Positions 42,036-52,357 are shown, counted from the stretch's first letter. The stretch is 64,000 bases of DNA from Rhodanobacter humi (GCF_041107455.1 NZ_JBGBPY010000001.1:2604001-2668000); one strand, 5' to 3'. The notes: generated by a model not told the origin, from the sequence alone. Translations and numbers: made by a program.

Positions 42036-42713
42036 ATGACCACCAGCGTGAACACCACCACCAGCGCCGCCGGCACCGGCAGCGCCGCTGGCGCGGCCAC
42101 CGCCGCGCTCGGCAACTCCATGAACCAGGCCGATTTCCTGAAGCTGCTCACCACGCAGTTGCAGTCGCAGGACCCGACCAACCCGATGGACAACTCGCAG
42201 TTCGTCTCGCAGCTGGCGCAGTTCAGCCAACTGGCCTCGATGCAGGACCTCAACACCAGCGTCAACAGCCTCTCCGGCCAGCTCACCAGTTCGCTGCAGT
42301 CCTCGCAGGTGCTCGGTTCGGTCGGCCTGGTGGGGCGCCACGTGCTGGTGCCGTCGGCGAACCTGAGCTACGCCGGCAGCGCGATGGACTGCGCGGTGGG
42401 CGTCACCGGCGCCACCGCCAACGTGCAGGTCGCGATCAAGGACGGTGCCGGCAAGGTGGTGCGCACGCTCGACCTCGGCACCCAGGCCGCCGGCCTCGCC
42501 CGCTTCAACTGGGACGGCATGGACGACAGCGGCGCGCCGGTGCCGCCGGGCGACTACAGCGTGACCGCCGCCGACGTCGGCGGCAACGCGCTCTCCACCT
42601 ACGTCGACGGCACGGTCAGCGGCGTGGGCTACGGCGGCAGCAGTGTGGGCACCTACGTGCAGGTGAGCGGCGTGGGCGGCGTGCCGCTCAGCGCGATCGC
42701 GCAGATCAACTGA
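42036..42713 (+). CDS. flgD: Flagellar hook capping protein FlgD
   Basis: 225 residues. The N-terminal hallmark LLTTQLQSQDPTNPMDN is present, then a helical region and a C-terminal Tudor/FnIII-like part (VVRTLDLGTQAAG, FNWDGMDDSGAPVPPGDYSV). FlgD caps the growing hook and is discarded later. The ATG at 42036 is 10 nt after the flgC stop. Confidence 0.96.
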   Translation: MTTSVNTTTSAAGTGSAAGAATAALGNSMNQADFLKLLTTQLQSQDPTNPMDNSQFVSQLAQFSQLASMQDLNTSVNSLSGQLTSSLQSSQVLGSVGLVGRHVLVPSANLSYAGSAMDCAVGVTGATANVQVAIKDGAGKVVRTLDLGTQAAGLARFNWDGMDDSGAPVPPGDYSVTAADVGGNALSTYVDGTVSGVGYGGSSVGTYVQVSGVGGVPLSAIAQIN

Positions 42714-42748
42714 TCGGCGGCAACAACCCTTCCAGCGAGGAACGATTC

Positions 42749-43969
42749 ATGGCACTCAACCAGGCTCTCAGCGGCATCAACGCCGCGCAGTCCGATCTCA
42801 ACGTGATCGCCAACAACATCGCCAACGCCAACACCGCCGGCTTCAAGGGCTCGCGCGCGGAGTTCGCGGACATCTATGCGGTCACCGGCATCAACCTCAG
42901 CGCCACCGCGGTGGGCAGCGGCACGCGGCTGACCAGCGTGGCGCAGCAGTTCGCCCAGGGCGACATCCAGACCACCGGCAACAGCCTCGACCTCGCGATC
43001 AGCGGCAACGGTTTCTTCGTGGTCAACACCGGCAACGGCTACGCCTACACCCGCGCCGGCGCGTTCCACCAGGACCCGGCCGGCAACGTGGTCACCCAGG
43101 ACAACAACAAGCTGCAGGTCTATCCCTACAGCACCGCCAGCAACAGCTTCGACACCAGCACGCTGTCCAACCTCAACCTGGTCACCGCGCAGAGTTCGGC
43201 CAAGCCCACCGCCACGGCGGTGGTGTCGTCGAACCTGCCGGCGGACGCCACCGTGCCGCCGCTGGCCTTCGACCCGACCAACCCGGCCACCTTCAACCAG
43301 TCGAGCACGTTCACCGTGTACGACAGCCTGGGTTCCTCGCACCAGGCCACCGCCTACTACGTGAAGACCGGCACCAACACCTGGAACGTGGACCTGTACG
43401 TGGACGGCAACAACGCCGGCACGCAGCCGCTGACGTTCGACAGCAGCGGCGCGCTGACCACGCCGGCCAACGGCATCGTCGGCTTCAACCCGGTGGCCTA
43501 CGCCAACGGCGCGAACCCGCAGACGCTGTCGATCAACTTCGGCAAGACCACCCAGTACGGCACCGGCTACGCCGCCGGCACGATCAGCCAGGACGGCTAC
43601 ACCGCCGGCGCGCTGTCCTCGATCGACATCGACAGCGCGGGCATCGTCACCGCGAACTACTCCAACGGCCAGAGCAGCAAGATCGGCCAGCTGGCGATGG
43701 CGAACTTCCAGAACGTGCAGGGCCTGCGCCAGCTCGGCAGCGCCAGCTGGATGTCCAGCACCGATTCCGGCACTGCGGTGATGGGCACGGCCGCCAGCGG
43801 CCAGTACGGCACGATCCAGTCCGGCGCGCTGGAGGAGTCCAACACCTCCGACACCACCCAGCAGCTGGTCGACATGATCCAGGCGCAGCGCAACTACCAG
43901 GCCAACGCGCAGGTGCTGTCCACCGACAACACGCTGGCCAGCACGCTGTTCAACGCCGTCTCGCGGTAA
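42749..43969 (+). CDS. flgE: Flagellar hook protein FlgE
   Basis: 406 residues with VIANNIANANTAGFKGSRAEF at the N-terminus, GNGFFVV (hook core), the FlgE middle domain (FTVYDSLGSSHQATAYYVK) and a C-terminal helix (QQLVDMIQAQRNYQANAQVLS). It polymerises to the universal joint outside the cell. GCGAGGAACG precedes the ATG. Confidence 0.97.
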   Translation: MALNQALSGINAAQSDLNVIANNIANANTAGFKGSRAEFADIYAVTGINLSATAVGSGTRLTSVAQQFAQGDIQTTGNSLDLAISGNGFFVVNTGNGYAYTRAGAFHQDPAGNVVTQDNNKLQVYPYSTASNSFDTSTLSNLNLVTAQSSAKPTATAVVSSNLPADATVPPLAFDPTNPATFNQSSTFTVYDSLGSSHQATAYYVKTGTNTWNVDLYVDGNNAGTQPLTFDSSGALTTPANGIVGFNPVAYANGANPQTLSINFGKTTQYGTGYAAGTISQDGYTAGALSSIDIDSAGIVTANYSNGQSSKIGQLAMANFQNVQGLRQLGSASWMSSTDSGTAVMGTAASGQYGTIQSGALEESNTSDTTQQLVDMIQAQRNYQANAQVLSTDNTLASTLFNAVSR

Positions 43970-43991
43970 GCATCGACCGGGGTAGCCAGCC

Positions 43992-44732
43992 ATGGATCGT
44001 TCCGTCTACCTCGCCATGACCGGGGCCACGCAGATCATGCGGGCCCAGGACGTGGTGAGCCACAACCTCGCCAACGCCACCACCACCGGCTTCAAGAGCG
44101 AGCTGGACGCGTTCGGCAGCCTGCCGGTGCAGGGGCCGGGCAGTCCCAGCCGGATCAACGCGGTGGCGCAGAGCCTAGGCCGCGACGACAGCCAGGGCGC
44201 GCTGCAGCAGACCGGCCGCGCACTGGACGTGGCGGTGCGCGGCTCGGGCTGGATCGCGGTGCAGGCGCCGGACGGCAGCGAGGCCTACACGCGCGCCGGC
44301 AACCTGCAGCTCACCGCCGACGGCACGCTCACCGACGCGGCCGGCAATCCGGTGCTCGGCAACGGCGGCCCGATCAGCATTCCCGACAGCGCGCAGATCG
44401 TGATCGGCAACGACGGCACGATCTCCAGCGTGCCGCTGGGGCAGGCGCCGAATACGCTCACCCAGGTCGACCGCATCAAGCTGGTCAACCCCGATCCCGC
44501 GCAGCTTTCCAAGGGCGCGGATGGCCTGCTGCACCTGGCCGGCGGCGGCAGCGCCGACGCCGATCCCGGCGTGCAGCTGGCGTCGCAGGCGCTGGAAGCC
44601 AGCAACGTCAATCCCTCGACCGAACTGGTGCGGATGATCGGGCTGTCGCGCCAGTACGAGATGCAGGTGCGCTCGATCAAGACCGCCGAAGACAACGCCG
44701 ACGCCAGCCTCAAGCTGCTGCAGGCGAACTGA
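43992..44732 (+). CDS. flgF: Flagellar rod protein FlgF
   Basis: 246 residues: VVSHNLANATTTGFKSELDAF near the start, the D1 core (GRALDVAVRGSGWIAVQ) and a C-terminal SNVNPSTELVRMIGLSRQYEMQ. Proximal rod subunit. About 22 nt after flgE. Confidence 0.96.
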   Translation: MDRSVYLAMTGATQIMRAQDVVSHNLANATTTGFKSELDAFGSLPVQGPGSPSRINAVAQSLGRDDSQGALQQTGRALDVAVRGSGWIAVQAPDGSEAYTRAGNLQLTADGTLTDAAGNPVLGNGGPISIPDSAQIVIGNDGTISSVPLGQAPNTLTQVDRIKLVNPDPAQLSKGADGLLHLAGGGSADADPGVQLASQALEASNVNPSTELVRMIGLSRQYEMQVRSIKTAEDNADASLKLLQAN

Positions 44733-44759
44733 ACCCCACACGCTTAGCGGAGCCCTCCC

Positions 44760-45545
44760 ATGTTCGCCTCTCTCTGGATCGCCAAGACCGGCCTCGACGC
44801 GCAGCAGACGCGCCTCGACGCCATCTCCAACAACCTGGCCAACGCCAGCACCACCGGCTTCAAGGCCTCGCGCCCGGCGTTCCAGGACCTGATGTACCAG
44901 AACCTGGGCCAGCCCGGCGCGCAAACCACCGAGCAGACGCAGTCGCCCTCGGGCCTGCTGATGGGCACCGGCGTGCGCGTGGTGGCGAACGAGAAGCTGT
45001 TCACCCAGGGCGCGATCAGCCAGACCGGCAACTCGCTGGACGTGGCGATCCAGGGCCGCGGCTTCCTGCAGGTGAGCATGCCCGACGGCACCACCGCGTA
45101 CACCCGCGACGGCTCGCTGCATACCGACGCCAACGGCCAGATCGTCACCGCCGACGGCTACGCGATCGAGCCGGCGATCACCCTGCCGCAGGGCGTGCAG
45201 AGCATCACCATCGGCAACGACGGCACGATCAGCGCCACCGTGCCGGGACAGGCCGCGCCGGTGCAGGTGGGCTCGCTGCAGCTGGCCGATTTCGTCAACC
45301 CCGCGGGCCTGCAGTCGATGGGCCAGAACCTGTACCTGGAGACCGCCTCCAGCGGCACCCCGCAGACCGGCCAGGCCGGCCTCAACGGCATGGGTACCCT
45401 GCTGCAGGGCTCGCTGGAGTCGTCCAACGTCAACGTGGTGGAAGCGATGGTGGACATGATCCAGACCCAGCGCACCTACGAGATGAACTCCAAGGCGATC
45501 AGCGCCGCGGACACCATGCTGCAGACCATCACCAACAAGACCTGA
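44760..45545 (+). CDS. flgG: Flagellar distal rod protein FlgG
   Basis: 261 residues with [20 protein letters not shown], the [10 protein letters not shown] segment typical of Flg[17 protein letters not shown] and the C-terminal [20 protein letters not shown]. It builds the distal rod that crosses the P and L rings. GGAG lies 8 nt before the ATG. Confidence 0.97.
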   Translation: MFASLWIAKTGLDAQQTRLDAISNNLANASTTGFKASRPAFQDLMYQNLGQPGAQTTEQTQSPSGLLMGTGVRVVANEKLFTQGAISQTGNSLDVAIQGRGFLQVSMPDGTTAYTRDGSLHTDANGQIVTADGYAIEPAITLPQGVQSITIGNDGTISATVPGQAAPVQVGSLQLADFVNPAGLQSMGQNLYLETASSGTPQTGQAGLNGMGTLLQGSLESSNVNVVEAMVDMIQTQRTYEMNSKAISAADTMLQTITNKT

Positions 45546-45556
45546 GGCCGACCGCC

Positions 45557-46231
45557 GTGCGCATCACCGCCGTTCTTCCGTGCCTTGCCGTCGTGCTCGC
45601 GCTGGCCGCGCTGGCGGGTTGCGCCGTCGTGCAACCGCAGCGCGACGACGCGCAATGGGCCGCCACCGCGCCGGTGGCGCCTGCCGCCGCGCCGGTGGCC
45701 GACGGCGCGATCTACCACGACGCGCAGGGCATGGAGTTGTTCACCGACCCGCGCGCGCACCGCGCGGGCGACATCCTCACCGTCGTGCTGGTGGAGAACA
45801 CCCAGGCGGTGAAGAAGGCCAACACCAGCACCAGCAAGACCAACAAGGACAAGATCGGTGCGCCATCGCTGCTCGGCCGCACGTTCAACAAGGCCAGCGT
45901 CGGCATCGACAGCGACCACAGCTTCGACGGCGGCGGCTCCAGCAGCCAGAGCAACCAGCTCACCGGCAACATCACCGTCACCGTGGCGCAGCGCCTGCCC
46001 AACGGCAACCTGCTGGTGCGCGGCGAGAAGCTGCTCACCATCAACCAGGGCCAGGAACTGATCCGCATCACCGGCATCGTGCGCCCGCAGGACATCGGCC
46101 AGGACAACACCGTGCCGTCCACCCGCGTCGCCGACGCCAAGATTTCCTACACCGGCCGCGGCAGCCTCGCCGACGCCAACACCCAGGGCTGGCTGTCGCG
46201 CTTCTTCAACTCCAAGTGGATGCCCTTCTAA
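45557..46231 (+). CDS. flgH: Flagellar L-ring lipoprotein FlgH
   Basis: 224 residues. Lipoprotein signal peptide ending LAALAGC (lipobox), then FlgH motifs HRAGDILTVVLVENTQA, LVRGEKLLTINQGQE and the C-terminal SYTGRGSLADANTQGWLSRF. Forms the L ring in the outer membrane. GTG start at 45557. The TAA stop abuts the flgI ATG. Confidence 0.96.
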   Translation: MRITAVLPCLAVVLALAALAGCAVVQPQRDDAQWAATAPVAPAAAPVADGAIYHDAQGMELFTDPRAHRAGDILTVVLVENTQAVKKANTSTSKTNKDKIGAPSLLGRTFNKASVGIDSDHSFDGGGSSSQSNQLTGNITVTVAQRLPNGNLLVRGEKLLTINQGQELIRITGIVRPQDIGQDNTVPSTRVADAKISYTGRGSLADANTQGWLSRFFNSKWMPF

Positions 46232-47437
46232 ATGAAACTCCACGGGCCCATGACCATGAAAGTCGCAGCGCAGTACGAGCGTGCGAACCCGCCCACCGCG
46301 TTCGCTCCCTCCCCTGCTCGACGGGGGAGGGTTGGGGTGGGGGGCTTCGCGGTGCTGCTCGTGCTTTGCCTCGCTTTCGTGTTTCCCGCCCACGCCGACA
46401 AGATCCGCGATCTCGCCTCGGTCGGCGGCGTGCGTTCCAACCAGCTGATCGGCTACGGCCTGGTGGTGGGGCTGGACGGCTCCGGCGACCAGACCACGCA
46501 GGCGCCGTTCACCACGCAGAGCCTGGAGAACATGCTGCAGCAGTTCGGCATCAACGTGCCGGCCAACGTGCGTCCGCAGCTGAAGAACGCGGCGGCGGTG
46601 ACGATCACCGCCGAGTTGCCGCCGTTCGCCAAGCCGGGCCAGACCATCGACGTCACCGTGGCCTCGATCGGCAACGCCAAGAGCATCCGTGGCGGCGAAC
46701 TCTTGATGTCGCCGCTGCGCGGCGCCGACGGCAACGTCTACGCGGTGGCCCAGGGCAGCGTGGTGGTGGGCGGCATCAGCGCGTCGGGCAAGAGCGGCTC
46801 CAGCGTGCAGAAGAACATCTCCGCCAGCGGGCGCATCCCGAACGGCGCCACGGTGGAGCGCAGCGTGGCATCCGCGTTCGCTTCCAGCGACGACTTGCGG
46901 CTGAACCTCAACACGCCGGACTTCACCACCGTCACGCGCATCGTCGGCACGATCAACCGCACCTACGGCGCGGGCACCGCGCGCGCGGTGGACGGCGGCA
47001 CGGTGGAAGTGCGCGTGCCGCAGGATCCCACCCAGAAGGTGGCCTGGCTGGGCACGATCCAGGACCTGGACGTGACCCCCGGCGCGCCGCCCGCGCGCGT
47101 GGTGGTGAACTCGCGCACCGGCACCGTGGTGATCGGCTCGGACGTGCGCGTCTCGGCGGCCGCGGTGGCGCACGGCGCGATCCAGGTGACGATCGGCGAG
47201 CAGCCGCTGGTCAGCCAGCCCGCGCCGTTCAGCAACGGCCAGACCACCGTGGTGCCGTCCAGCAACGTGCAGGTCAGCGAGGAGGGTGGGCACATGTTCA
47301 AGTTCGGCCCGGGCGTGAGCCTGGACACCATCGTGCGCGCGGTGAACCAGGTGGGCGCCTCGCCCAGCGACCTGATCTCGATCCTGCAGGCGCTGAAGCA
47401 GGCCGGCGCGCTGCACGCGGACCTTGTCGTGATCTAG
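46232..47437 (+). CDS. flgI: Flagellar P-ring protein FlgI with unusual N-terminus
   Basis: 401 residues. The mature protein starts near [24 protein letters not shown], the family hallmark, and carries [23 protein letters not shown] and the C-terminal [30 protein letters not shown]. It forms the periplasmic P ring. The N-terminus before the hydrophobic core ([17 protein letters not shown]) is about 40 residues longer than usual, partly encoded by a REP-like repeat (46305-46344). The ATG at 46232 is one base after flgH. An ATG at 46250 or 46259 may be the real start, but either would still include the repeat. Confidence 0.93.
   Translation: MKLHGPMTMKVAAQYERANPPTAFAPSPARRGRVGVGGFAVLLVLCLAFVFPAHADKIRDLASVGGVRSNQLIGYGLVVGLDGSGDQTTQAPFTTQSLENMLQQFGINVPANVRPQLKNAAAVTITAELPPFAKPGQTIDVTVASIGNAKSIRGGELLMSPLRGADGNVYAVAQGSVVVGGISASGKSGSSVQKNISASGRIPNGATVERSVASAFASSDDLRLNLNTPDFTTVTRIVGTINRTYGAGTARAVDGGTVEVRVPQDPTQKVAWLGTIQDLDVTPGAPPARVVVNSRTGTVVIGSDVRVSAAAVAHGAIQVTIGEQPLVSQPAPFSNGQTTVVPSSNVQVSEEGGHMFKFGPGVSLDTIVRAVNQVGASPSDLISILQALKQAGALHADLVVI
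46305..46344. repeat. REP-like palindrome inside flgI coding sequence
   Basis: CTCCCTCCCC and GGGGGAGGG arms around a short loop, then TTGGGGTGGGG. This is the layout of a common intergenic repeat, but here it is read in frame as part of the FlgI leader (about residues [12 protein letters not shown]). Confidence 0.65.
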
Positions 47438-47441
47438 CGCC

Positions 47442-48473
47442 ATGAGCGATCCCGCGCTGTCCGCCAACGCCTCGCTGAGCACCTGGACCGAACTGTCCGG
47501 GTTCGACCAGCTGCGCGCGCAGGCACAGCGCGACGGCAAGGCGGCGCTGCCCGCGGTGGCGAAGCAGTTCGAGGCGCTGTTCACCCAAATGATGCTGAAG
47601 TCCATGCGCGCGGCCAGCGACAGCTTCGGCAATGCGCTGGGCGACAGCGATGCCGGCAAGGCCTACCGCGACCTGTTCGACCAGCAGCTCTCGGTGAGCC
47701 TGGCGCAGGGCGGCAAGGGGCTGGGTATCGCGCAGATGCTGATCCGCCAGCTGGGCGGAACGGCCACGCCCACGCCAGCTGGCACGGGCGCCGCGATCGG
47801 CACGCTGGGTGGCACCGGTGCGCCGGCGACGGCCAGTGCCGCGGACGACCCCGACGGCATCGGCGACCCCACCCAGCTGCCGGCCACGCCGGACCAGTTC
47901 CAGCGCCGCCTCGCCAACGTGGTGGAAGCCGGCCGCGAGATCGGCCGCAGTGCGATGAAGTGGCTGCCGCAGGACGCGCAGGAATTCGTGCGCGCGCTGG
48001 CGCCGTATGCCGAGGCCGCGGCGCAGAAGCTGGGCTTGTCGGTGCGCACCGTGCTGGCGCAGGCCGCGCTGGAGACGCAGTGGGGCAAGCACATGCCGCG
48101 CAACGCCGACGGCTCCACCAGCTTCAACCTGTTCGGCATCAAGGCCGGCGGCAGCTGGAACGGAAGCAAGGTGAGCGTGCCCACGCTGGAATACGAGGGC
48201 GGCGTGGCGGTGCGCAAGCATGCGCAGTTCCGCGCCTACGATTCGCCGGCGCAGTCGTTCAGGGACTACGCCAACCTGATCGCCTCCAATCCGCGCTATG
48301 CCGCCGCACGCGGGCATGGCGACGACGTGCGCGGCTTCGCCAGTGCGCTGGTGCGCGGCGGCTACGCCACCGATCCGTCCTACGCCGAGAAGATCAGCGC
48401 GGTCGCCAGCAGCCCGCAGATGCGCGCGGCGCTGGCCGCGCTCAAGAATCCGGCCGGCGGGCCGAACGAATAA
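47442..48473 (+). CDS. flgJ: Flagellar rod assembly protein / muramidase FlgJ
   Basis: 343 residues in two parts. N-terminal rod-capping domain (about 30-110; AVAKQFEALFTQMMLKSMR). C-terminal GH73 glucosaminidase (about 185-335) with AQAALETQWGKHMP (catalytic Glu), FNLFGIKAGGSW and YDSPAQSFRDYANLI. It opens the peptidoglycan for the rod. A Thr/Pro/Ala linker joins the parts. Four nt after flgI. Confidence 0.96.
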   Translation: MSDPALSANASLSTWTELSGFDQLRAQAQRDGKAALPAVAKQFEALFTQMMLKSMRAASDSFGNALGDSDAGKAYRDLFDQQLSVSLAQGGKGLGIAQMLIRQLGGTATPTPAGTGAAIGTLGGTGAPATASAADDPDGIGDPTQLPATPDQFQRRLANVVEAGREIGRSAMKWLPQDAQEFVRALAPYAEAAAQKLGLSVRTVLAQAALETQWGKHMPRNADGSTSFNLFGIKAGGSWNGSKVSVPTLEYEGGVAVRKHAQFRAYDSPAQSFRDYANLIASNPRYAAARGHGDDVRGFASALVRGGYATDPSYAEKISAVASSPQMRAALAALKNPAGGPNE

Positions 48474-48495
48474 GCGACCCCAGGAATCCCGTCCC

Positions 48496-50388
48496 ATGTC
48501 CAGCCTGCTCAACATCGGCGTTTCCGGCCTCAATGCCGCCCAGCTCGGCCTGAAGGTCACCGGCAACAACATCGCGAACGCCGGCACCGACGGCTACAGC
48601 CGCCAGAACACCGTGCAGGTGGACCGGGTGGGCCAGAACAACGGCCGCTACACCCTGGGCACCGGCGTGGACGTGATCGCGGTGCAGCGCGCCTACAGCC
48701 AGTACCTCACGCAGACGCTGTGGAGCACCAACAGCGCGCTGCAGGGCGCCACCACCAGCAACGACCTCGCCACCACGCTGAACGGCCTGCTGAAGAACAG
48801 CGGCAACCTGCAGAGCACGCTGGACAGCTTCTACGGCGGCTTCAACGCGGTGGCGAACGCCCCGGGCGATCCTTCCGCGCGCCAGGCGCTGCTGGGCAAC
48901 GCGTCGACGCTGGCGATGGCCTTCAACACCTTCGGCCAGCAGCTCGACCAGCAACGCACGCAGATCAACACGCAGATCACCGACGCCGTCGGCAGCGCCA
49001 ACTCGCTGGTCAAGCAGATCGCCGCGCTCAACACCAGCATCAGCCAGGCCGGCAACACCCAGCCCAACGACCTGCTCGACCAGCGCGACGGTCTGGTCAA
49101 GCAGCTGGCCGGCATCACCGGCATCTCGGTCGCCGCGCAGCCCGACGGCACGCTCAGCGTCTACAGCACCTCCGGCCAGGCACTGGTCAGCGGCAGCTAC
49201 GCCTACGGCTTCCAGGTCGGCAGCGACGCCTACGATGCCGGCAGCACCAGCGTGCTCGACGCCAGCGGCCACGACATCAGCTCGCGCCTCTCCGGCGGCA
49301 CGCTGGGCGCGCTGTTGAACTATCGGCGCAACACGCTGGACCCGGCGCAGAACCAGCTGGGCCGCGCCGCGCTGGCGCTGGCGCAGAGCGTCAACGCGCA
49401 GCAGGCCAAGGGCCTGGACTTGAACGGCAACCAGGGCGCTCCGCTGTTCAGCGTGCCCGCCCCGACCGTGGCGGGCGCAAGCGGCAACCAGGGCAGCGCC
49501 ACGGTGGGCGCCAGCGTGAGCGATCTCGGCGCGCTAACCAACGACAACTACGTGCTCACGTACACCGGCAGCGCCAGTGCGCCCTCGGTCCACGGCTGGG
49601 CGCTGGCTACCAGCAGCGGACGCACGGTGACGATGACTGCGAACGCCAACGGCACGCTGTCGGCCGAAGGCCTCACCTTCAGCGTGTCCGCCGGCGCCCA
49701 GGTCGGCGACAGCTTCCGGATCCGACCCACCCGCAACGCGGCCAGCGGCCTCGCGCTGGCCACCAGCGATCCTTCCGCGATCGCCGCGGCGGCGGCGTTG
49801 AAAGGCACCGCCGCCGGCACCAACACCGGCGGCGCGACCGTGAGCGCGGTGGGCGTGAGCGACAGCAGCAACGCGAACTTGTTCACCGGCGCCACGGTGA
49901 TGTTCGGTGCGGGCGGCAGCTACACCGTCACCGACGGCGCCGGCAACAGCACCACCGGCACGTACACCAGCGGCACGGCGATCCAGTTCGACGGCTGGAG
50001 CCTCAGCCTCGCCGGCACGCCGGCCAGCGGCGACAGTTTCAGCGTGGCGAAGAACAGCGGCGGCCTCAACGACAACAGCAACGCGCTGGACCTCGCCGGG
50101 CTCGCCAATGCCGGCGTGCTCGACGGCGGCCGCACCTCGGCGGTGGGTGCCTATGCGAACCTCACCAACCAGGTCGGCCTCGCCGGCAGCATGGCGAGCA
50201 ACGACCTCACCACCCAGACCGGCCTCTACAACCAGGCCGCCAGCGCCCAGCAGAGCTCGGCCGGCGTCAACCTCGACGAGGAGGCGGCTGGCCTGATCAA
50301 GTACCAGCAGGCCTACCAGGCTTCCGCGCAGGTGATCGCCACCGCGCAGACGCTGTTCACCAGCCTGATCGCCGCTGTGCAGAGGTAA
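48496..50388 (+). CDS. flgK: Hook-filament junction protein FlgK (HAP1)
   Basis: 630 residues. N-terminal VSGLNAAQLGLKVTGNNIAN and AGTDGYSRQ, long variable middle, C-terminal SSAGVNLDEEAAGLIKYQQAYQASAQVI: all FlgK signatures. First junction protein between hook and filament, exported with FlgN. It is at the long end of the family because of Gly/Ser/Thr-rich beta repeats (about 340-530). The start MSSLLNIG at 48496 is 22 nt after flgJ. Confidence 0.96.
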   Translation: MSSLLNIGVSGLNAAQLGLKVTGNNIANAGTDGYSRQNTVQVDRVGQNNGRYTLGTGVDVIAVQRAYSQYLTQTLWSTNSALQGATTSNDLATTLNGLLKNSGNLQSTLDSFYGGFNAVANAPGDPSARQALLGNASTLAMAFNTFGQQLDQQRTQINTQITDAVGSANSLVKQIAALNTSISQAGNTQPNDLLDQRDGLVKQLAGITGISVAAQPDGTLSVYSTSGQALVSGSYAYGFQVGSDAYDAGSTSVLDASGHDISSRLSGGTLGALLNYRRNTLDPAQNQLGRAALALAQSVNAQQAKGLDLNGNQGAPLFSVPAPTVAGASGNQGSATVGASVSDLGALTNDNYVLTYTGSASAPSVHGWALATSSGRTVTMTANANGTLSAEGLTFSVSAGAQVGDSFRIRPTRNAASGLALATSDPSAIAAAAALKGTAAGTNTGGATVSAVGVSDSSNANLFTGATVMFGAGGSYTVTDGAGNSTTGTYTSGTAIQFDGWSLSLAGTPASGDSFSVAKNSGGLNDNSNALDLAGLANAGVLDGGRTSAVGAYANLTNQVGLAGSMASNDLTTQTGLYNQAASAQQSSAGVNLDEEAAGLIKYQQAYQASAQVIATAQTLFTSLIAAVQR

Positions 50389-50391
50389 TCC

Positions 50392-51609
50392 ATGATCCGC
50401 CTTTCCACCAGCTGGATGTACCAGCAGTCGCTGACCACCATGCTCGACCAGCAGGGCTCGCTCGCTGCCACGCAGAACCAGGTGAGCAGCGGCCAGCGCA
50501 TCAACGTCGCTTCCGACGATCCGGCCGGCGCCACCCAGGCGGTGTCGCTCAACCACATCCTGGCCAGCACCGCGCAGTATTCCGCGAACATCGACGGCGC
50601 CAACGCGCGGCTCTCCACGGAGAGCAACACGCTCAGCTCCTTCAATTCGCTGCTCGACCAGGCGCGCTCGATGGCGCTGCAAGGCATCAACGGCACGCTG
50701 TCGACCGCCGATCGCCAGAACATGGCCACCCAGCTCACCCAGATCCGTGCGCAGCTGGTGCAGCTGGCCAACACCACCGACGCCAGCGGCAACGCGCTGT
50801 TCGCCGGCACCAGCACCACCAGCACGCCGTTCGTGCTCAACAGCGACGGCTCGGTGAGCTACACCGGCAACCGCGACAACCAGATGACCGCGATCGGCAG
50901 CGGCCTGCGCATCCCGAACAGCGACGAGGGCGCGGGCCTGTTCATGAACATCCCGGCCGGCAATGGCTCCTTCGTCGCCGCCGCGACGGCCGGCAACACC
51001 GGCAGCTTGCTGGTGGGCGCCACCAGCGTCACCGACAGCAGCGCCTGGAAGGCCGCTACCGCCGCCGGCCCGGTGAACTACCAGATCAGCTTCGACGCCG
51101 CCGGCAACTGGACCGCCACCGACGCCAACCACGGCAATGCGGTGGTGGGCACCGGCAGTTACCAGGACGGCGGCAGCATCAGCTTCAACGGCATGACCGT
51201 CGCCCTGAGCGGCACGCCCGCCGCCGGCGACACGATGAGCGTGAAATCCGGCCAGACCCAGGACGTGTTCGGCACGTTGACGAACATGATCAACGCGCTG
51301 AACGACGGCAGCCAGAACAACACGCAGCTCGGCAACACGATGAGCCGGCAGATCGAATCGATCGATCGCGCGCAGGACCAGGTCTCCAGCACCCAGACCG
51401 ACGTGGGCGGCCGCCTGAACCGCCTCACCCAGCAGAAGAGCACCTACAGCGACCTCACCCTGACCTACCAGACCACCCTCTCCGGCGTGCAGGACACCGA
51501 CATGGCCAGCGCCATCAGCAAGCTGATGCTGCAATCCACCGCCCTGCAGGCCTCGCAGCAGACGTTCGCGAAGGTGCAGGGGATGAGCCTGTTCAATTAC
51601 CTGAAGTGA
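50392..51609 (+). CDS. flgL: Hook-filament junction protein FlgL (HAP3)
   Basis: 405 residues with the flagellin-like N-terminus MIRLSTSWMYQQSLTTMLDQ and INVASDDPAGATQA. The C-terminal helix (LTYQTTLSGVQDTDMASAI, then LMLQSTALQASQQTFAKV) is typical. Second junction protein. It follows flgK by 3 nt and ends the main flg operon, though the acyltransferase gene follows at only 64 nt and may be read through. Confidence 0.95.
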   Translation: MIRLSTSWMYQQSLTTMLDQQGSLAATQNQVSSGQRINVASDDPAGATQAVSLNHILASTAQYSANIDGANARLSTESNTLSSFNSLLDQARSMALQGINGTLSTADRQNMATQLTQIRAQLVQLANTTDASGNALFAGTSTTSTPFVLNSDGSVSYTGNRDNQMTAIGSGLRIPNSDEGAGLFMNIPAGNGSFVAAATAGNTGSLLVGATSVTDSSAWKAATAAGPVNYQISFDAAGNWTATDANHGNAVVGTGSYQDGGSISFNGMTVALSGTPAAGDTMSVKSGQTQDVFGTLTNMINALNDGSQNNTQLGNTMSRQIESIDRAQDQVSSTQTDVGGRLNRLTQQKSTYSDLTLTYQTTLSGVQDTDMASAISKLMLQSTALQASQQTFAKVQGMSLFNYLK

Positions 51610-51673
51610 CGGGCCGCACGAGCCACAGCGGTTGCGGTGCGTTGGCCATTTCCCGAACGGGCACGGAGCAATC

Positions 51674-52357
51674 ATGATGCCTTCCCATCCGTTGCACGAC
51701 CCCACGCCGGATTTCGGGCGCCTGTACATATTCGGCGCAGGCGGCTTTGGCAGTGAGGTGGCGTGGCTGGCGGAACAGGCCTGGGGCGAGCGGGTCGAGC
51801 TGCGCCTGGTCGTGGATCATCCGCGTTATCTGACGGCACCGGTCAACGGCATTCCGGTCTCGCTGCTGTCGGAACTGCCGCCGCGCGACGACGCCCGTTT
51901 CGTCGTGGCGCTCGGCGATCCGTCGCAGCGGCGGAGTGCGGTGGCTGCCCTGATCGCCGCCGGGCATCGTCCGGCAACACTGGTTCATCCGCGGGTCGAG
52001 GCCTCGCGCTTTGTCGAACTGGGCGCCGGTACCGTGGTCTGCGCGCGGTCGACGATCACCTGCAATGTTTCAACGGGCGAGCATGTGCAGATCAACCTGG
52101 CGTGCACGATCGGACACGATGTGATCCTGGGCGATTACGCCACCCTTTCCCCGGGGGTCAACGTGTCCGGATGCGTGCGTGTCGGCCGCGATGTGTTCAT
52201 TGGCACGAATGCCTGCATCATCAACGGCAAGCCGGACCGGCCGCTGTCCATCGGCGATGGCGCGGTGATCGCCGCCGGTGCCTGCGTGACCAGGGACGTT
52301 CCGGCGAACTCGCTGGTTGCCGGCGTGCCTGCCGTCGTGAAAGGCCAGCGACCGTGA
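51674..52357 (+). CDS. NeuD/PglD-like sugar O- or N-acyltransferase
   Basis: 227 residues. N-terminal Rossmann-like part with LYIFGAGGFGSEVAWLAEQ, then a left-handed beta-helix of hexapeptide repeats (about 110-215; INLACTIGHDVILGDYATLS, GRDVFIGTNACI) with catalytic His in CTIGHD, ending in NSLVAGVPAVVKG. Such enzymes acylate nucleotide-linked aminosugars. Downstream of flgL and near the sugar aminotransferase, it probably acylates a dideoxyamino sugar for flagellin. GGAG is 7 nt before the ATG. Confidence 0.85.
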   Translation: MMPSHPLHDPTPDFGRLYIFGAGGFGSEVAWLAEQAWGERVELRLVVDHPRYLTAPVNGIPVSLLSELPPRDDARFVVALGDPSQRRSAVAALIAAGHRPATLVHPRVEASRFVELGAGTVVCARSTITCNVSTGEHVQINLACTIGHDVILGDYATLSPGVNVSGCVRVGRDVFIGTNACIINGKPDRPLSIGDGAVIAAGACVTRDVPANSLVAGVPAVVKGQRP

